Shown here: one piece after another, positions 47,550 to 59,775 of the stretch
Layout of the letters: each line of letters starts with the position of its first letter
How positions within the stretch are numbered: the stretch's first letter is position 1
NCBI RefSeq assembly: GCF_002878395.1
Contig: NW_025861174.1
Location: forward strand, 447,847-511,846
DNA length: 64,000 nt
DNA from: Capsicum annuum
Taxonomy: Eukaryota; Streptophyta; Magnoliopsida; Solanales; Solanaceae
Direction: 5' to 3'
The notes under the pieces: model-generated
What the model was told of the DNA's origin: nothing
What the model saw: only the letters and a program-made list of their open reading frames with translations
Databases searched by the model: none
Position numbers and translations under genes: made by a program

Positions 47550-48158
47550 TTCCTAGGGAAAACCATCCTCCTTATGCATGAAAGACCGAAAACACTTCAT
47601 AAAGAAACATTAGGACTTATGAAACCTTCATCTAAGAGATCCCTTAGTTTCTCCTTAAGATCCTTTAACTCCACTAAAACCATTCTATAAAGAAGGAATA
47701 GAAATTTGGATAAATGTCCAAAATAAGACCAACCCCAAACCAACCTCCTCATTAGAAATACACGATGAGGGTCATTAAGAAGACCTCAGGAAATTTATCC
47801 ATTACCAAAACCAAACCAAAAAGGGACCTTTCAAGTTAGGATCTTTAACTCGGACCGGACTAATAAGGAAATTTCTTTGGAGATCGATCTCCATGTTCTA
47901 AGATATAACCTTTCCCTTAAAAATTAGGGACCCGAACGAAACCATTCTCCCATTCCATAACCGAATTACCAGGGAGCCTAAAGGCAACCTTTTTACAAAT
48001 ACGATAATCTAATAAAGAATAGCATGAGTGCTATAAATCCCTCCCCAAATGACATTGAAATCCACTACATCTGAGTCAAATGAATCCACCAAGACTCTTT
48101 TATTACCAATAGATACCACACAGCCCCATAGACTCTTTTGGCAATCACAGAGTTATCG
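47550..48158 (-). pseudogene. Gypsy protease end and RT start, probably E7
   Basis: The minus strand at 48158-47990 reads NSVIAKRVYG, then the diverged post-protease stretch. 47850-47550 gives DKFPEVFL, then LVELKDLKEKLRDLLDEGFI-type codons after frame changes, the entry of RT, ending with a V-S-L-stop block. RT then stops being recognisable at about 47550. The fragment is joined at 48158 to a gag N-terminus, which is not a natural gypsy order without loss of most of gag. Confidence 0.65.
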
Positions 48159-48565
48159 ACAAACCATAGAGGATCCTCCTCAACCATTAAGCCTATAGAG
48201 GTTGGTGGATTCAACTTTATGAACTAGTCATCTTTAGTAATCCCAGATAGAGAAGCAATAAGACCAACATGATCTGACTGATAAGACTGAGATATCACCA
48301 AATCAGTAAGAAAATGGATAGATTGGCATAACTTCGTATTAGAGATATCCTCATGAGGTGACTAATCATAAGCATCACCACTCCGAAAAGCATGAAAAGG
48401 ACTAGAGAGGACATGTAAAACTCCATGAAGGGTGGCACAATCAGGAACTGGGACCTTAGACCGAGTCTATACTTCATACACAGGGAGAGTCCTCTCCATA
48501 TTATTATTTTGTAGGACAGAATTCCCAATAGTGTTTCTATGAATGTCAGATCCTTGGGGAGGCAT
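48159..48565 (-). pseudogene. Gag N-terminus downstream of LTR B
   Basis: The minus strand from the ATG near 48565 reads MPPQGSDIHRNTIGNSVLQN, followed by a variable region and the conserved block FIKLNPPTSIGLMVEEDPLW at about 48170-48230. That block corresponds to the start of Retrotrans_gag in E1 (VEEDPQVF) and E10. After EEDPLWFVD the frame runs straight into protease-side codons (NSVIAKRV), so about 150 residues or more of gag are missing at the junction. The same-strand PBS and LTR B follow on its right. Confidence 0.7.
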
Positions 48566-48755
48566 AATTTAAAATAAGAGAAGCTAGGAGTTAGAGAAGT
48601 TTTATAACTCTAGACTCTATATCCCAAAATAAAACAGAAGAAAAGAAAACATTCCAAATGCCTTGTAGCCTCCTCCTTGAAGTGTAGCGCACTACACACC
48701 CATAAAAAGAAATCTACTCCACATGGCTTTATGGAAACCAATGACTCTAAATCAT

Positions 48756-48767
48756 GCTATGATACCA
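48756..48767 (-). other. Primer-binding site at LTR B
   Basis: The minus strand reads TGGTATCATAGC, one mismatch from the tRNA-iMet PBS, and lies directly inside the left end of LTR B. Confidence 0.85.
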
Positions 48768-48860
48768 AGCTTATCACTTCCCAAACTAGGGCCTGGCTGC
48801 GATGAGTATCTCAATTCCACCATGGACAAAAGACCACCCACAGAACCTAACCCTAAGAGC

Positions 48861-48861
<1 letters not shown>

Positions 48862-48899
<38 letters not shown>
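48862..48899. repeat. (ATA)n microsatellite in LTR B
   Basis: About twelve uninterrupted ATA/TAA units. The matching position in LTR C (32251-32268) has only 'acaataataacaataataaa', so the run expanded within this copy. Confidence 0.95.
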
Positions 48900-49681
48900 C
48901 AAAAGCTAATTAAGATAATATTAAAAGATGAATAGATAACTCTATGAAAATGAAGAGTCAATTAATAACTAACTAACCCACATTTGTCCCTAATAGCCTC
49001 TAAAACAAAAATAACAACTAAGTTGGGACATTTCCCTAACTATGATCAAAAGAATCCAAATGTACTGAATCAAGAAAAAGAATAATGAAAAGATAAATCC
49101 TTCCAAAGGATGGAGGCTCACCACTTCCTAATAACTCAATGAACGTTCTAATCAACCTAGTGCTGCATAGGAGCAATAGAAGTGTCTTTGGACCCTACAT
49201 AATGAAATAATGTAAAATCCTAGGATGGTTAATAGTATAAGCACTGGCATGTAACTCATGGAATATGATAACATAATGACATCTCTAAGATCAGTTAAAA
49301 CCACATATACACATTCATTTATACATATATAAGATATCGGGATAGGGTAAAGGTCATGAATATAAGAGTTTCAAAACCATTATCCTTAAATATGTAGCTC
49401 AATCCATCCTAAAGGAATCCATGGGCTATATGGTTCAGATCCCCCTGCTGAAAATGATCAAGTGCATGTTAGCCACCCGAATTGAGGAAAATCTAAAGGA
49501 AAACAAAAGCCACCATGGGCAATAGCCATCACAAATTATATATATATTTATATAAAAACCCCCAAATATATATATATATATATATCAAATATATGTCAAT
49601 CATAAGGCCATATAGACCCCAACGCTGGCAAACATGGTTTCCAGTGTTCGCCCCTAAGACTTACGCCTATGTAGTGTACTA

Positions 49682-50162
49682 CACAACCTCATTTAAGACC
49701 ATATTAAAATAATTTCAACATAAATCAAACTAGTGACCCAGTAGTCAATCATTATGGTATTTACTACTTGGTATTGTCATATGAATATGCTTGCAAGCTA
49801 ATATATGTATGCCAAATCATTTAACATAACCTAATTGGATTCCCAAGTTCTATTAAAATCCAAATCATGGACACCAAGGCCATCCAAATCCATTTTTATA
49901 TCCTATTATCCATTAATGCTATATTATCCTCCTTTAAGACCATATTAAAATAATTTCAACATAAATCCAACTAGTGACCCAGCAACCAATCATTAAGGTA
50001 TTTACCACTTGGTATCATCATACGAATATGTTTGCAAGCTAATATATATATGCCAAATAATTTTGCACAGCAGAATTGGATTCCCAAGTTCTATTAAAAT
50101 CCAAATCATGGCCACCAAGGCCATAAAAATCTATTTTTATATCCTATTATCCATTAATGCTA
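49682..50162. repeat. 240-bp tandem duplication inside LTR B
   Basis: 'tttaagaccatattaaaata' begins at 49692 and again at 49933, and 'tattatccattaatgctat' closes both copies (about 49922 and 50162). The period is 241 bases with around 10% differences by eye. LTR C has one copy (about 33030-33250). Confidence 0.92.
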
Positions 50163-50972
50163 TCCAAAAGATTTAAACCATGCAATTTTCCATAATTTAA
50201 ATCAAATTCATAAAATGGGTTGAGGTTCATGAAATTCTAAGCCAAAATTCATCCAATTTAGGGAAACCCATGTCCCCCAATCCAACCATTTAAATAGTGT
50301 ACCAATTCAGTCCCAAAAACATCAATTTAAAGCATAACTAATCAATTCAAAATATGTGACAAGTAATTCAATCAATAACAACCAAAATCCCTCAACCTAA
50401 TTTCAAAACCCACAACTTAAATCATATGGAAAACTATTTAATTCATGCCATAATGTAAAATAAAATTTTAGGAAAGAGAAACATGTCTGAAACACACAAG
50501 AATTCGAAGTCAACTTGAAGTTTGGAGCCCGAATGATGAATGTAAAGTGAAACGCTTAATCTTTCTTGGTTAGGGAGATAAAGATGAATAAAGTACATTT
50601 GAATCTTTGCAAACGAAAGGAAAAGGGTCCATTTGATGTTTATAAGTAGTGAAAAGTATGAAAAGATGAAAATCCCCTAACCTCTATGTGAAAAATCTAG
50701 ACAAAATTTAGCCCTTGGCATGGCACGCCATTATTACGAAGGTTATCCTCCATGCTACGCCGACATCACAGAGGGTAACCTCTATGACATGATGATATCG
50801 CGGACCCTTACTTTCTCAAGGTCCCAAAATGACCCTAAACCCCTTCTAAAAATTTTGAAACTCTCCCCAAACACTCTCTTAACATCCCAAAACACAATTC
50901 AAGTCAAAAATTGATATTACAAACACAAAAAGGTAAAAAAATATAATGATCAAAATTTTAAGATGTCTTAAA

Positions 50973-52721
50973 TTATCCCCCCCTTAGGATCATTCATTCC
51001 CAAATGATGAGGTAGGAGACTTTTAGCATAAGAATAGCAAGAACACGCAAGAATCAAATGACAAATTTGAAAAGCGACAAGAGAAAAACAAAACTTATAT
51101 CTTAAGCACTTTTACCCATTTTGGGGAACAAGAATAGGTATTGGCCATCATATCTTCCTCAACTTCTGATTTAGTCTTCTACTTTTTGGTTTCTCTAAAG
51201 AACCTTCACTGAAGCCACATCCGTGGTCCTCAATCTATGAATTTGCCTATCCAGTATCTTAATTGGGTCTTTCTCATAAGATATAGAATCCATCACACCA
51301 ACATCCTCATTTGGACCATCAAGGAAGGGTCACTTACATAATTTTTTAGGATGGACTCATAAAACATGGTATGAGTAAAACATAAACTCACAGGAAAATC
51401 CAACTCATTTGTAGCGATCCCAACTCTCCTTAAAACCTGATATAGACCAATGTAACGGGGACTAAGTATCCCTTTATTCATAAACTTCATGACTCCTTTC
51501 ATAACAGATACATTTAAGAATACCTAATCAGTTATTTCAAACTCCAACTCTCTTTATCTCATATCCGTATAAGACTTTTGGAGACTCTTAGTATTCTTAA
51601 GTCTTTTGCTAATCACTTTTACATTCTTCATCGCTTAGTGAACCAAGTCAAGACTAAAAAACCTAGTCTCACCAACCTCAAACCATCCAATAGGTGACCT
51701 ACACCTTCTGCCCATAAAAAGCCTTAAAAGGAGCCATCTAAATACTAGAATAATAACTATTATTATACATAAACTCCATAAGAGGAAAATGATCAACCCA
51801 ATATTCCTTAATTCAATCACAAAAAATCTTAGTATATTCTCTAAAGTCTAAATAGTATGCTCTACTTGCCCATTTATTTAAGAATGAAAAGTGGTGCTAA
51901 GGTTCACATATGTACCCAAAGCTTTCTTAAATGAATGCTAGAAGTAAGAATAAAACTAAGTACCTCAGTCTAAAATAATGGACATTGTTACACCACAAGA
52001 CCTCACAACCTCCTAAATAAACAACTTTGCATACTACTCTCCTGAGTAGTTAGTCCTTACAGGTAAGTAGTGAGCAGACTTAGTCATCCTATCCATAATG
52101 ACCAAATGCAATAATATTGATTGTGAGACTGTAGAAGAACCATAATGAAAACCATATTTTTCATCTCTCACTTTTATACAAGAAACTCTATCGCTTGATA
52201 TATACCAGCAGGCCTGAAGTGCTCATCCTACTGATAAACTATACACTTAGCATTAAGATTTTCCATATCCCTTTTCCTATTGTTCCACCCATTGATCTTT
52301 TTTAAGTATTGGTGCATCTTAGTTGATCATGGATGAACTGTATATCTAGACTCATGAGCCACAGTCAAAATCTTTTCCTACATCCCATTAATATCAGGAA
52401 CACACAATCTACCTTGGTACCATAGAATACTATCTCCCCCAACCTCAAAAGGCACAACCTTTTTCTTACCCAAATTATCCTTAGTATACAAAACTATGGG
52501 ATCCAAAGCCTTCTTCTCCTTTACCTCAACACCAAGAGATGATTTAACCACTTCTTAAATAATGACTTCTCCATCCTCAGAGCCCAAAAGAAAAACTCCT
52601 AAGTTAGCCAAATTATGAATATCCTTCACTAATCAACTTTTCTCCTTATCAACATGGGATAAATTCCCTATAGATAACCTACTAAGAGCATCATAAAAAA
52701 CATTATCTTTACCTGGATTGT
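50973..52721 (-). pseudogene. E9 3' part: PPT, chromodomain, integrase
   Basis: The minus strand begins at 50986 with the PPT (CTAAGGGGGGGATAATT). The chromodomain follows at 51110-51300 (decayed WEVEED-like codons). The end of integrase is at 51640-51790 (IGWFEVGETRFFSLDLVH, then YSSI-MAPFKAF-type codons). The core is at 51850-52200, and the HHCC region at 52230-52500 reads LWYQGRLCVPDING, VHPWSTKMHQYLKKINGWNN. RNase H linker LANLGVFLLGSEDGEVIIQE is near 52580-52640 and ends with LSRLS-like codons. Heavy decay. It is split from its 5' part by E10 within the RNase H codons that encode the 'HPGKAN' region. Confidence 0.8.
52717..52721 (+). other. Left target-site duplication of E10
   Basis: ATTGT, against ATGGT at the right end (62915-62919). 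The uninterrupted relatives read 'gggATGGTaatgaa' (E4, 23733) and 'ttgATGGTcgtgaa' (E5, 35720), so the left copy has one substitution. Confidence 0.85.
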
Positions 52722-55283
52722 TGAAATACCCTAGGTTGTGGAACCTTAGAAAATTTCTTAGATTATTAGTTTCTGGACAATATATGACTTATGGGAACCA
52801 GTCGTATGATAGGGTATGGTTGGTATGCTATTGGTCATATTCTAACCAAAGATGGTTATGGGTTGGATTGGTTTCTAGAATAGGTACAACTTGGTGTTAT
52901 AAGTCATATGGTTAGATACAGGACATATGGTTTAGGTTTTTCCTTTACTTAATTTAAGGCTTAGTAACTTAAATTTTATCTATGAAAGATGGGCTCACCA
53001 TGAGCCTCAAGATAGGGTATGATTCATACCACTAACTTATATGAAAGACAGTGACCAAACCTTTTTTTATTTTACTCTGCAAGGGATACAATTTAAGGGT
53101 AAGTGTTCTATGCTTAACTAGGACCTGGTTTAGGAAAGTTGTATATTGAAAAGTGTTAGGTCCAATAGGGAGTCTTAGGGTACGAGTGGTGGATACCACT
53201 CGTATTATTGTATACGACCGGTATGGGATATAGTTGTACCCTATGGTGGGGATTTTTTACCGTTTAAGTAGTGGTAATCTGGACATTTCCCTATTTAACC
53301 TATTAAGGCCCCAAGACTTATATCACTATTTGTAAATTATTTACCCTATTATTCTAATCTTAAAAACTTAGAAACTTTCTTTAATTCTCTCTAAGGCTCT
53401 TGGGCAAAGAAAGGCTAGGGTTTCATCAATAGGAGCAATTTATGGATTGTTTAGGTGATTTCTCTCGATCATCCTCATAATCTAAGGCATTTTACTCCTC
53501 CCTCATTGTTAGTTACAACTAAAGTCATGACTTATACAATATTTTCATAAAATAATTATTGTATGGTTTTGGGGTTTTCAAATATATGTTAGGATTTTAG
53601 TATTACATGTTTGGTTAAGGTTTTTAATGTTTTAATTATGTAACTACATGATTTAATGGTGCTTTGGAAAATTGGTTTCACTGGAATGGTTAATTGGTAA
53701 TTGAAATTGGCTTTGGAAACACTATGCCCTAATATGTTTGATAAAATGCCTATGATAATGCTTTTACTCTATTTTGGGACTTTAAAGAACTATTATATGG
53801 TATGATTTGGTAATGAAACCCTAAGTTCCACAAATGCTTTAAACAGTTTGAATGGTTAAATTGTAAGGTATGGAGATCATGTTTATGGTTAATTAAACAT
53901 CCTTATGGGGTACAAGAGAATCCCCCATGTAAATATGTTAATGAACAATTTTTGGGGTACATAGGATTACCCCATGTAAACATAACAATAGAAGACTTGT
54001 GGGGTACATAGTATTCCCCTAAGTTAACTTTATCATGTAATCTATGGGTACATGGGAATCCCTTTTAAACAAAAAGGTTGGCTAAGGACATTGTTTATAA
54101 GATATAGTCGGTAGGACGATATCACTACATATAGCCTTGGTTAATGATAATGGAATAATGATCTAGTTGGTTGGTAATGGTTTTAATTGGGAAATAGTGG
54201 CAAGGTGTTATTACAAACCATAAAGGTGCTAGTCTAATGGAAGGATACTGGAAACTCATGTTTGCCGACTTAAAGGTTGGTCATAATGACCATATACAAT
54301 ACTATGAGGTAATGGGAATCCTTTTAGTACACTGTACAAATGTATCATGGAGTGTGAAGGGTACTTAAGAATCCCCTACTCCTTGGTATCTCTAATTTGT
54401 GTGTGGCTACACGTATCGGGGCCAGTTTAGGGGGTTACACTAGACCCATATATCCCATGGGTGGTTTGAGGATGATTAAGCTACACATATCCAATTAAAT
54501 GATTTTAAAGACATGCTAAACCCAATTCTCTTTCCCAACATAGTTATATATATAAGGTTTTTATACAAATGGTTCATTTACTTGGTTTTACTGGATGGCA
54601 TTATTTTGTCGTTATCCAAAGTTCATGCTAGTTTTCACCCGCTCACTTATCTTTTAATGGCTATATCCCCACACTATGTAGGACCCAGCCATTCTACTCT
54701 TCCTGTATAGTGACCGAATTCAGGATTAGCAATTAGATTGAAGTGGTGAGCATCCATATTCCTAAAGGCCTATTTCATATCATGAATGTCTTTACATATT
54801 TTGGTTTGTTTATGGATATTAGTTTTGGCTATGGTTGTGGGCATGTCCCAAATAGATATTATTTTTCTTTTGGTTAGAGGCTTTGTGGAACTACTAGGGG
54901 TTAGATTAGAATAAGCAGGATCAATATTCATGGCATCCTTAGTATTGGCATTGGTACTGGGGCTAATACTGTTGGACTTAATTTAGGATTGTTCCATCCT
55001 CTTTTATTTTTTATTGCATACTTATGTTGTAATTGATTTGGTTCATGATTTGGTTCAGTAATGGATATTGGTTAGTTAATGGATGGTTGGACTTTTTTGG
55101 GTTCACGATTATACACCTATCCTAGAGTCTTAGGTTATGCTTACATGATAGCTTGTTATATATCCAGGATTTATCTAACTCAGGATATGTATATGTTGGT
55201 TGGATTAGGTAATAGGGGTAGTCTCCAGTCCTGGTTGGACATATGTTGCCCATTATAACAAGGCCCTAGTTCAGGTCATATAA
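52722..55283 (+). repeat. E10 5' LTR
   Basis: 2.56 kb. It begins TGAAATACCCTAGG and ends GGTCATATAA (3' copy GGTCATGTCA). It has many TACGAGT/ACTCGTA-type words in the first 500 bases and shares the 'cccccactt' block and the 'gggattacaca' region with LTR A. Confidence 0.92.
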
Positions 55284-55286
55284 AGT

Positions 55287-55298
55287 TTATATCAGAGT
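55287..55298 (+). other. E10 primer-binding site
   Basis: TTATATCAGAGT lies four bases after the LTR end. It is a diverged tRNA-iMet PBS (TGGTATCAGAGC) and resembles the E1 PBS. Confidence 0.8.
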
Positions 55299-55495
55299 TT
55301 TAGGTTCATAGTCAATCTTGAGTCCACAAAGCCATGTTGAGTAGAGTCTTTTTTAAGGGTATGTATCGCGTCACACTCTTAAGGGATAGACTTCAAGACA
55401 ATTAGGAGTGTTTTCTTTTCATGGTATTCAATTTTCAAGCTGGGAGTTTAAGTCCTAAAATCTTCCCTAATCCTGGCTTGTTCACTTTTAAGGTC

Positions 55496-56620
55496 ATGCC
55501 TCGATGATCTAGGACACAAAGAAAGTCCTTTATGCCAAATGAGGACAATATGGAAGGGACATGCGCTACTCAGTAGATCCATACACTGTCTAAATTTTTG
55601 GTCCTTGATATTTTTGGAGTTCTATCGGTTTCTACTATTCCTCCTTAGGGTGAGGTGACTTTTGTAGAATTTTATCAGTTTCTTTATGTTATTTCTCAGT
55701 TGGTTGTTGCTCAGGCTAAGCGGTTTGTATCTGGTTTTTTATCTGCCGAGGCCATACGGGTTGTCCAATTTATAAAGATGAATCCTTCTACTTTTACTGA
55801 TGTAAAGGTGAAGGAGGATCCTCAAGCCACGAATATAGAAGGGGTGCATTTTTCTAGTTACCAGCTTAAGGATATGGCATACCAATAGTACTGGGAGTGG
55901 GATAGGGTAAGAGGTGATATTGAGGAGTTGAGCTTATGAGATACTTTCTCCAATTATTTTCTGGCCTACATCTTTCCTTAGGTGTTGAGGGAAGCAAAGG
56001 CAAAGAAACTTGTCAATATGAAACAAGGGAAGATTTTTGTCATGTAATATGCCTTGAGATTCCATCAGCTATCAAGGTATGCTCCGGAATTGGTCTTTAA
56101 TATAAGGGCTATGATAAGAAAGTTCACTTCTATACTGTCTCAGAATTTAATCCTTGAAACCAAGACTATATTATTGATCAAGGTACAGATATTTCTAGGT
56201 TAGTGGTTTATAAGCAACAGGTAGAGGAAGAAATGAGGAAGAAATTTAAATTTGGGGAAAGGTGGGGTAAGAATTTTAGGTCATATGAATAGGGTGGTGC
56301 TCAGTAGCAAGGTGCTTGGGATGGTGGTAAATGGCCAAAGAAGAATTAGGAGAGTTTTGGTTCCTACTCTATAGCTAGTGCTCCTTACCCAAAGCATTTA
56401 GGTAATAGGCATCAATAGGGTGATAATAATTTAAGGTGCCCAATCTCAGGCAAGTGAGGATCACTCGACCTCATCTTTCCCTCCTTGTCGATTTTATGGT
56501 TGGTTGCATAGAGGCTTGTGTGCTGAAGGAAGGTATAGGTTTTTCAAATATGGTGAACTAGGCTATATGCTCAGAAACTATCTGGTTGGTAAGGGTTCTT
56601 TGGGAGTGAGTAAGGCTCCA
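55496..56620 (+). pseudogene. E10 gag with damaged zinc knuckles
   Basis: Starts at the ATG at 55496 (MPR then stop), a position equivalent to E1. The open part 55655-55888 reads FYQFLYVISQLVVAQAKRFV, IRVVQFIKMNPSTFTDVKVK, then EDPQ and FSSYQLKDMAYQ. A deletion between EDPQ and the YQLKD block removed the FLDxMxKIF segment. 56040-56110 gives YALRFHQLSRYAPELV, and 56210-56230 KQQVEEEMRKK. The knuckle region 56484-56570 reads CRFYGWLHRGLCAEG, then FFKYGELGYMLRN, where the second knuckle's Cys/Cys/His are Phe/Tyr/Tyr. Capsid/nucleocapsid precursor, dead. Confidence 0.85.
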
Positions 56621-56699
56621 GTTGCTTCATCTTCTACTCCTACACCAAAAGGTTTGGTAGCTCTTCTACATCTGTTTCTTCTTTTGGTACCGGCACTGG

Positions 56700-57183
56700 T
56701 CAAAATAGGTTATATGCTCTTGCTACTCTATGGGAGTCTGAGGCATTACTTGATGTCATTACTGCTATGTTACAACTCTTTTCTCATGACATATATTTTT
56801 TACTTCATCCAGGGTTCACTCTCTCTTATGTGACCCAATTTGTGGCCGTGATTTTGGTTTTGATCTCGAGGTTATTTTAGATCCTTTTTCTATTTCTACC
56901 CTGGTAGGTGACTCTATGGTTACTAAGAGAGTCCTTAGGAGGTATGTGGTATCTGTTTGATGTAGATTTGTGGTATCTCTTAGGTGACCTTGGTGGATTT
57001 GTTTTAACTAGATATGGTTAATTTTGATGTTATTCTAGGGATGGATTGGTTACACTCTTGTTACACATCCTTATATTGTCAGACCCATAAGGTTGTCTTT
57101 AGGCTTCCTGGTGAACCATTTATTGAGTGGGAGGGTGGTTTCTTAGCTCTTAGAGATAGTTTTATTTCTTATCTTAGAGCTTA
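56700..57183 (+). pseudogene. E10 aspartic protease
   Basis: Codons at 56770-56850 read SHDIYFLLHPGFTLSYVTQF, then VA. The catalytic Asp of the family's LLDPGxT motif is His. 56990-57170 gives LDMVNFDVILGMDWLHSCYT and VVFRLPGEPFIEWEGGFLAL. Several stops. Compare E1, where the DPGS motif is kept. Confidence 0.85.
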
Positions 57184-57229
57184 GAGACTAATCTCTAAAG
57201 GTTGTCTCCATCATTTGGTCCGATTTAAA

Positions 57230-58030
57230 GATTCCAACTCGTAAGGTCCTTCTTTACATTCGGTTTCGATGGTGAATATATTTCCTAAGGTCTTTCTGGA
57301 TGATCTTCCTAGTGTTCCTCTGGAGAGAGAGATTAAGTTTGGCATTGATTTAATTTCGAAAACTTGTCCAATATCTATTCCTCCTAATAGAATGGCTTTG
57401 GCTGAGTTGAGAGAATTGAAGGAGCAACCTAAGGATCTCGTTGACAAGGGTTTCATCTGACCTAGTGTATCCCCTTTGGTTGCACCGGTGCTAGTCATAC
57501 AAAATAAGTATAGTTCCTTTTGGATGTGCATTAACTATCGATAATTGAATAAGGTAACGGTTAAGAAGAAGTATCCTCTTCTGAGGATAGATAACTTATT
57601 TGATTAGTTGTCAGGTGCCAAATTCTTTTTGAAGGTAGATCTTTGGTTTGGGTATCATCAACTTAAGATTAGGGAGATAGATATCCCTAAGAAGGCTTTT
57701 CATACTAGGTATGGGAACTTTGAGTTCTTGGTTAGTCATTCAGTTTGACTAGTGCCCCAACGATATTTACGGATTTTATTAATAGGGATTTCAGGAAATT
57801 TCTTGATCTTCTTGACATTGTGTTCAATGACGACATCTTTGTTTATTCTAAGAGTGAGGTAGATCATGCTAATCACCTCTGTGTGGTGTAGCAGACCTTG
57901 AAGGAGCGCCAGTTATGTGCCAAATTCTCTTAGTTCTAGTTTTGATTGAACGTTGTAACTTTTCTTAGTCATTTTATTTCTAGTGAGAGTATCACGGTGG
58001 ATCCGCTAAAGGTGTTAGTGGTTAAAGGTG
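57230..58030 (+). pseudogene. E10 reverse transcriptase
   Basis: The open frame 57269-57460 reads [20 protein letters not shown], then [20 protein letters not shown] and [19 protein letters not shown]. 57480-57740 reads APVLVIQNKYSSFWMCINYR, LNKVTVKKKYPLLRIDNLFD, and [20 protein letters not shown]. The palm box at about 57818-57850 reads LDIVFNDDIFVYSKSEVDHA: both Asp of the active site are kept, but the context FIDD is FNDD. A frameshift lies between FEFLV and the palm box (about 57735). The order and spacing are those of chromovirus RT. Confidence 0.9.
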
Positions 58031-58560
58031 TCCTAGACCCATGACTCTAAACTGATATTCAGAGCTTCTTGGCTTTGTCTAGGTATTATAGGAGGTTTGT
58101 GGAAAGTTTCTCAATTAGTACTGACCCATTAATTAAATGCTTATGAGGGGAGTTTTAAGAAGCTGAAGCATAAGCTAACTTTAGCACCAATTTTGACAAT
58201 GACTAAAGGTAATGAAGGGTTTGTGGTTTATTGTGATGTGTCCCAGTTGGGACTTGGTTGCATTTTGATATAGCATGGGAAGGTGATTGCCTATGTTTTC
58301 TAGAAGTTAAAGGCGCATGAGAAGAATTATCCTACTTATTATTTATAGATTTTAGCAGTGGTTTTTGCTTTGAAAATCTGGTGGCATTATTTGTATGGAG
58401 TGTAGTGGACATCTTTTCTGATCATAAGAGTCTATAGTATGTGTTCACTCAGAAGGATCTAAATCTCAGGCAGAGTAAATGGTTAGATCTTCTCAAGAAC
58501 TATGATATGAGCTTTACTACCACCTACGTAAAGCTAACGTGGTTGCTGGTACTCTTAGCA
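58031..58560 (+). pseudogene. E10 RNase H
   Basis: Read in order: GFVVYCDVSQLGLGCILI near 58218, HGKVIAYVF, KAHEKNYPTYYL, AVVFALKIWWHYLYGV near 58360, then after a frameshift SDHK-type codons and VFTQKDLNLRQ, and ANVVAGTLSKLSIGSLAHID near 58530. The catalytic Asp in YCD is kept, but the VVDALSR block is altered to VVAGTLSK. Stops interrupt it. Confidence 0.85.
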
Positions 58561-59775
58561 AGTTGTCCATAGGGAGTTTAGCTCACATTGATAAGGAGAA
58601 GCAGAGATTAGTGAAGCATATTCACCACTTGGCTAATCTTGGAGATTGTCTCTTGGACTCTAATAATGGTGGTGAGATGCTACAGAAAGTGGTTTGGTCG
58701 TCTCTTGATATGGAAATCAAGGAAAAACAAATCCTAGATCCTATCTTAATAAAAATTAACAGTGACATTAGTGGAAAAATGGTGATGGTATTTAAGATCA
58801 GCGGTGATGGTACTTTGAGGTACCTAAGGAGGTTATATGTTACTGATATTAATGGTTTGCAACAAAGGATTTTAGCTGAAGGGCATGAATCATGATATGT
58901 TTTTCATCCCGGTTTGAAAAAAAATATCATGATCTCAAGGAGATGTATTGGTGGAGTGATATGAAGAGGGATATGGCTACTTTTGTGGCAAAGTGTATAT
59001 TGTGCCAATAAGTTAAAGTTGAGCACATGAGGACTGGAGCGTTGTATTAGAAAATTGAGTTACTCAAATGAAAATGAGAGGTAATCAATATGAATTTCAT
59101 CACCGGTCTTCCTCGGTCTTGGAACCAATTTGATTTTGTTTGGGTCATCGTGGATACGATGACAATGTTGCTCAGTTCTTTCCAGTGAGGACTAACTTTT
59201 TATCTAAGGATTATTCAAGGTTGTATCTTCAGAAGATTGTAAAGCTGCATGAGGTACCTATTTTGATTATCTCTAATATTGGTACACAGTTTTCATCTCA
59301 CTTTTAGCGGTCATTTCAGAAGGGGTTAGGTCCTAAGGTTAGTATGAGTACTTCTTTTCATCTGCAGATAGATGGGCAAGCAGAGAGGACTATTCAGATA
59401 TTGGAGAAAATGCTTCGTGCATGTGTAATTAGTTATGGTGGCAATTGAGTTGAGCATCTACCTTTGGTAGAGTTTGCTTACAATAATAGTTGCCATTCTA
59501 GAATTGGGATGGCCTCTTTTGAGGCATTATATGGTAGGAGGTGTAGATATCCTATTGGTTTGTTTGAGCTTGGTAAGGCAAGTATGTTTGGTATTAATTT
59601 GGTTTATCAGGCTATGGAAAAGGTAAAGGTGATTCGGGATAGGCTTAAGGCTGCCCAAAGTTACCAAAAGTCCTATACAGATATAAGGCATAGAGACTTG
59701 GAGTTTGAAGTTGGGGATAAGGTATTCTTGAAGGTGTCTCCCATGAAGGGAGTAATGAGGTTCGGTATTCGGTAA
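58561..59775 (+). pseudogene. E10 integrase
   Basis: Open at 58539-58895 (LGDCLLDSNNGGEMLQKVVW, GTLRYLRRLYVTDINGLQQR). The HHCC region at 58900-59010 reads FHPGLKK, then YHDLKEMYWWSDMKRDMATF, VAKCILCQ after a one-base shift. The core at 59090-59420 is in shifted frames (MNFITGLPRSWNQFDFVWVI, VDTMT; the block around the second Asp is lost). The end is open at 59464-59775: MVEFAYNNSCHSRIGMASFE, ALYGRRCRYPIGLFELGKAS, RHRDLEFEVGDKVFLKVSPM, then KGVMRFG. The best preserved integrase tail in the window, but not functional as a whole. Confidence 0.88.

Larger units (their letters stand above)
48772..50972 (-). repeat. LTR B, with PBS on one side and PPT on the other
   Basis: 2.20 kb, same family as LTR C (32162-34076). 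The minus strand starts TTTAAGACATC at 50972 (family TGTAAGAC) and ends GGGAAGTGATA at 48772. Its left neighbour is PBS plus gag, as for a 5' LTR. Its right neighbour is PPT plus chromodomain, as for a 3' LTR. It therefore appears to serve two elements. It is longer than LTR C mainly because of a 240-bp internal tandem duplication. Confidence 0.85.

Noticed and set aside
48723..48961. Isoleucine-run ORFs on both strands
   Set aside because: They are translations of the (ATA)n microsatellite within LTR B.
48772..50972. LTR B as the partner LTR of LTR A (42681-45043)
   Set aside because: Only distant similarity. LTR B clearly groups with LTR C in block content and PPT context, whereas LTR A groups with E10.
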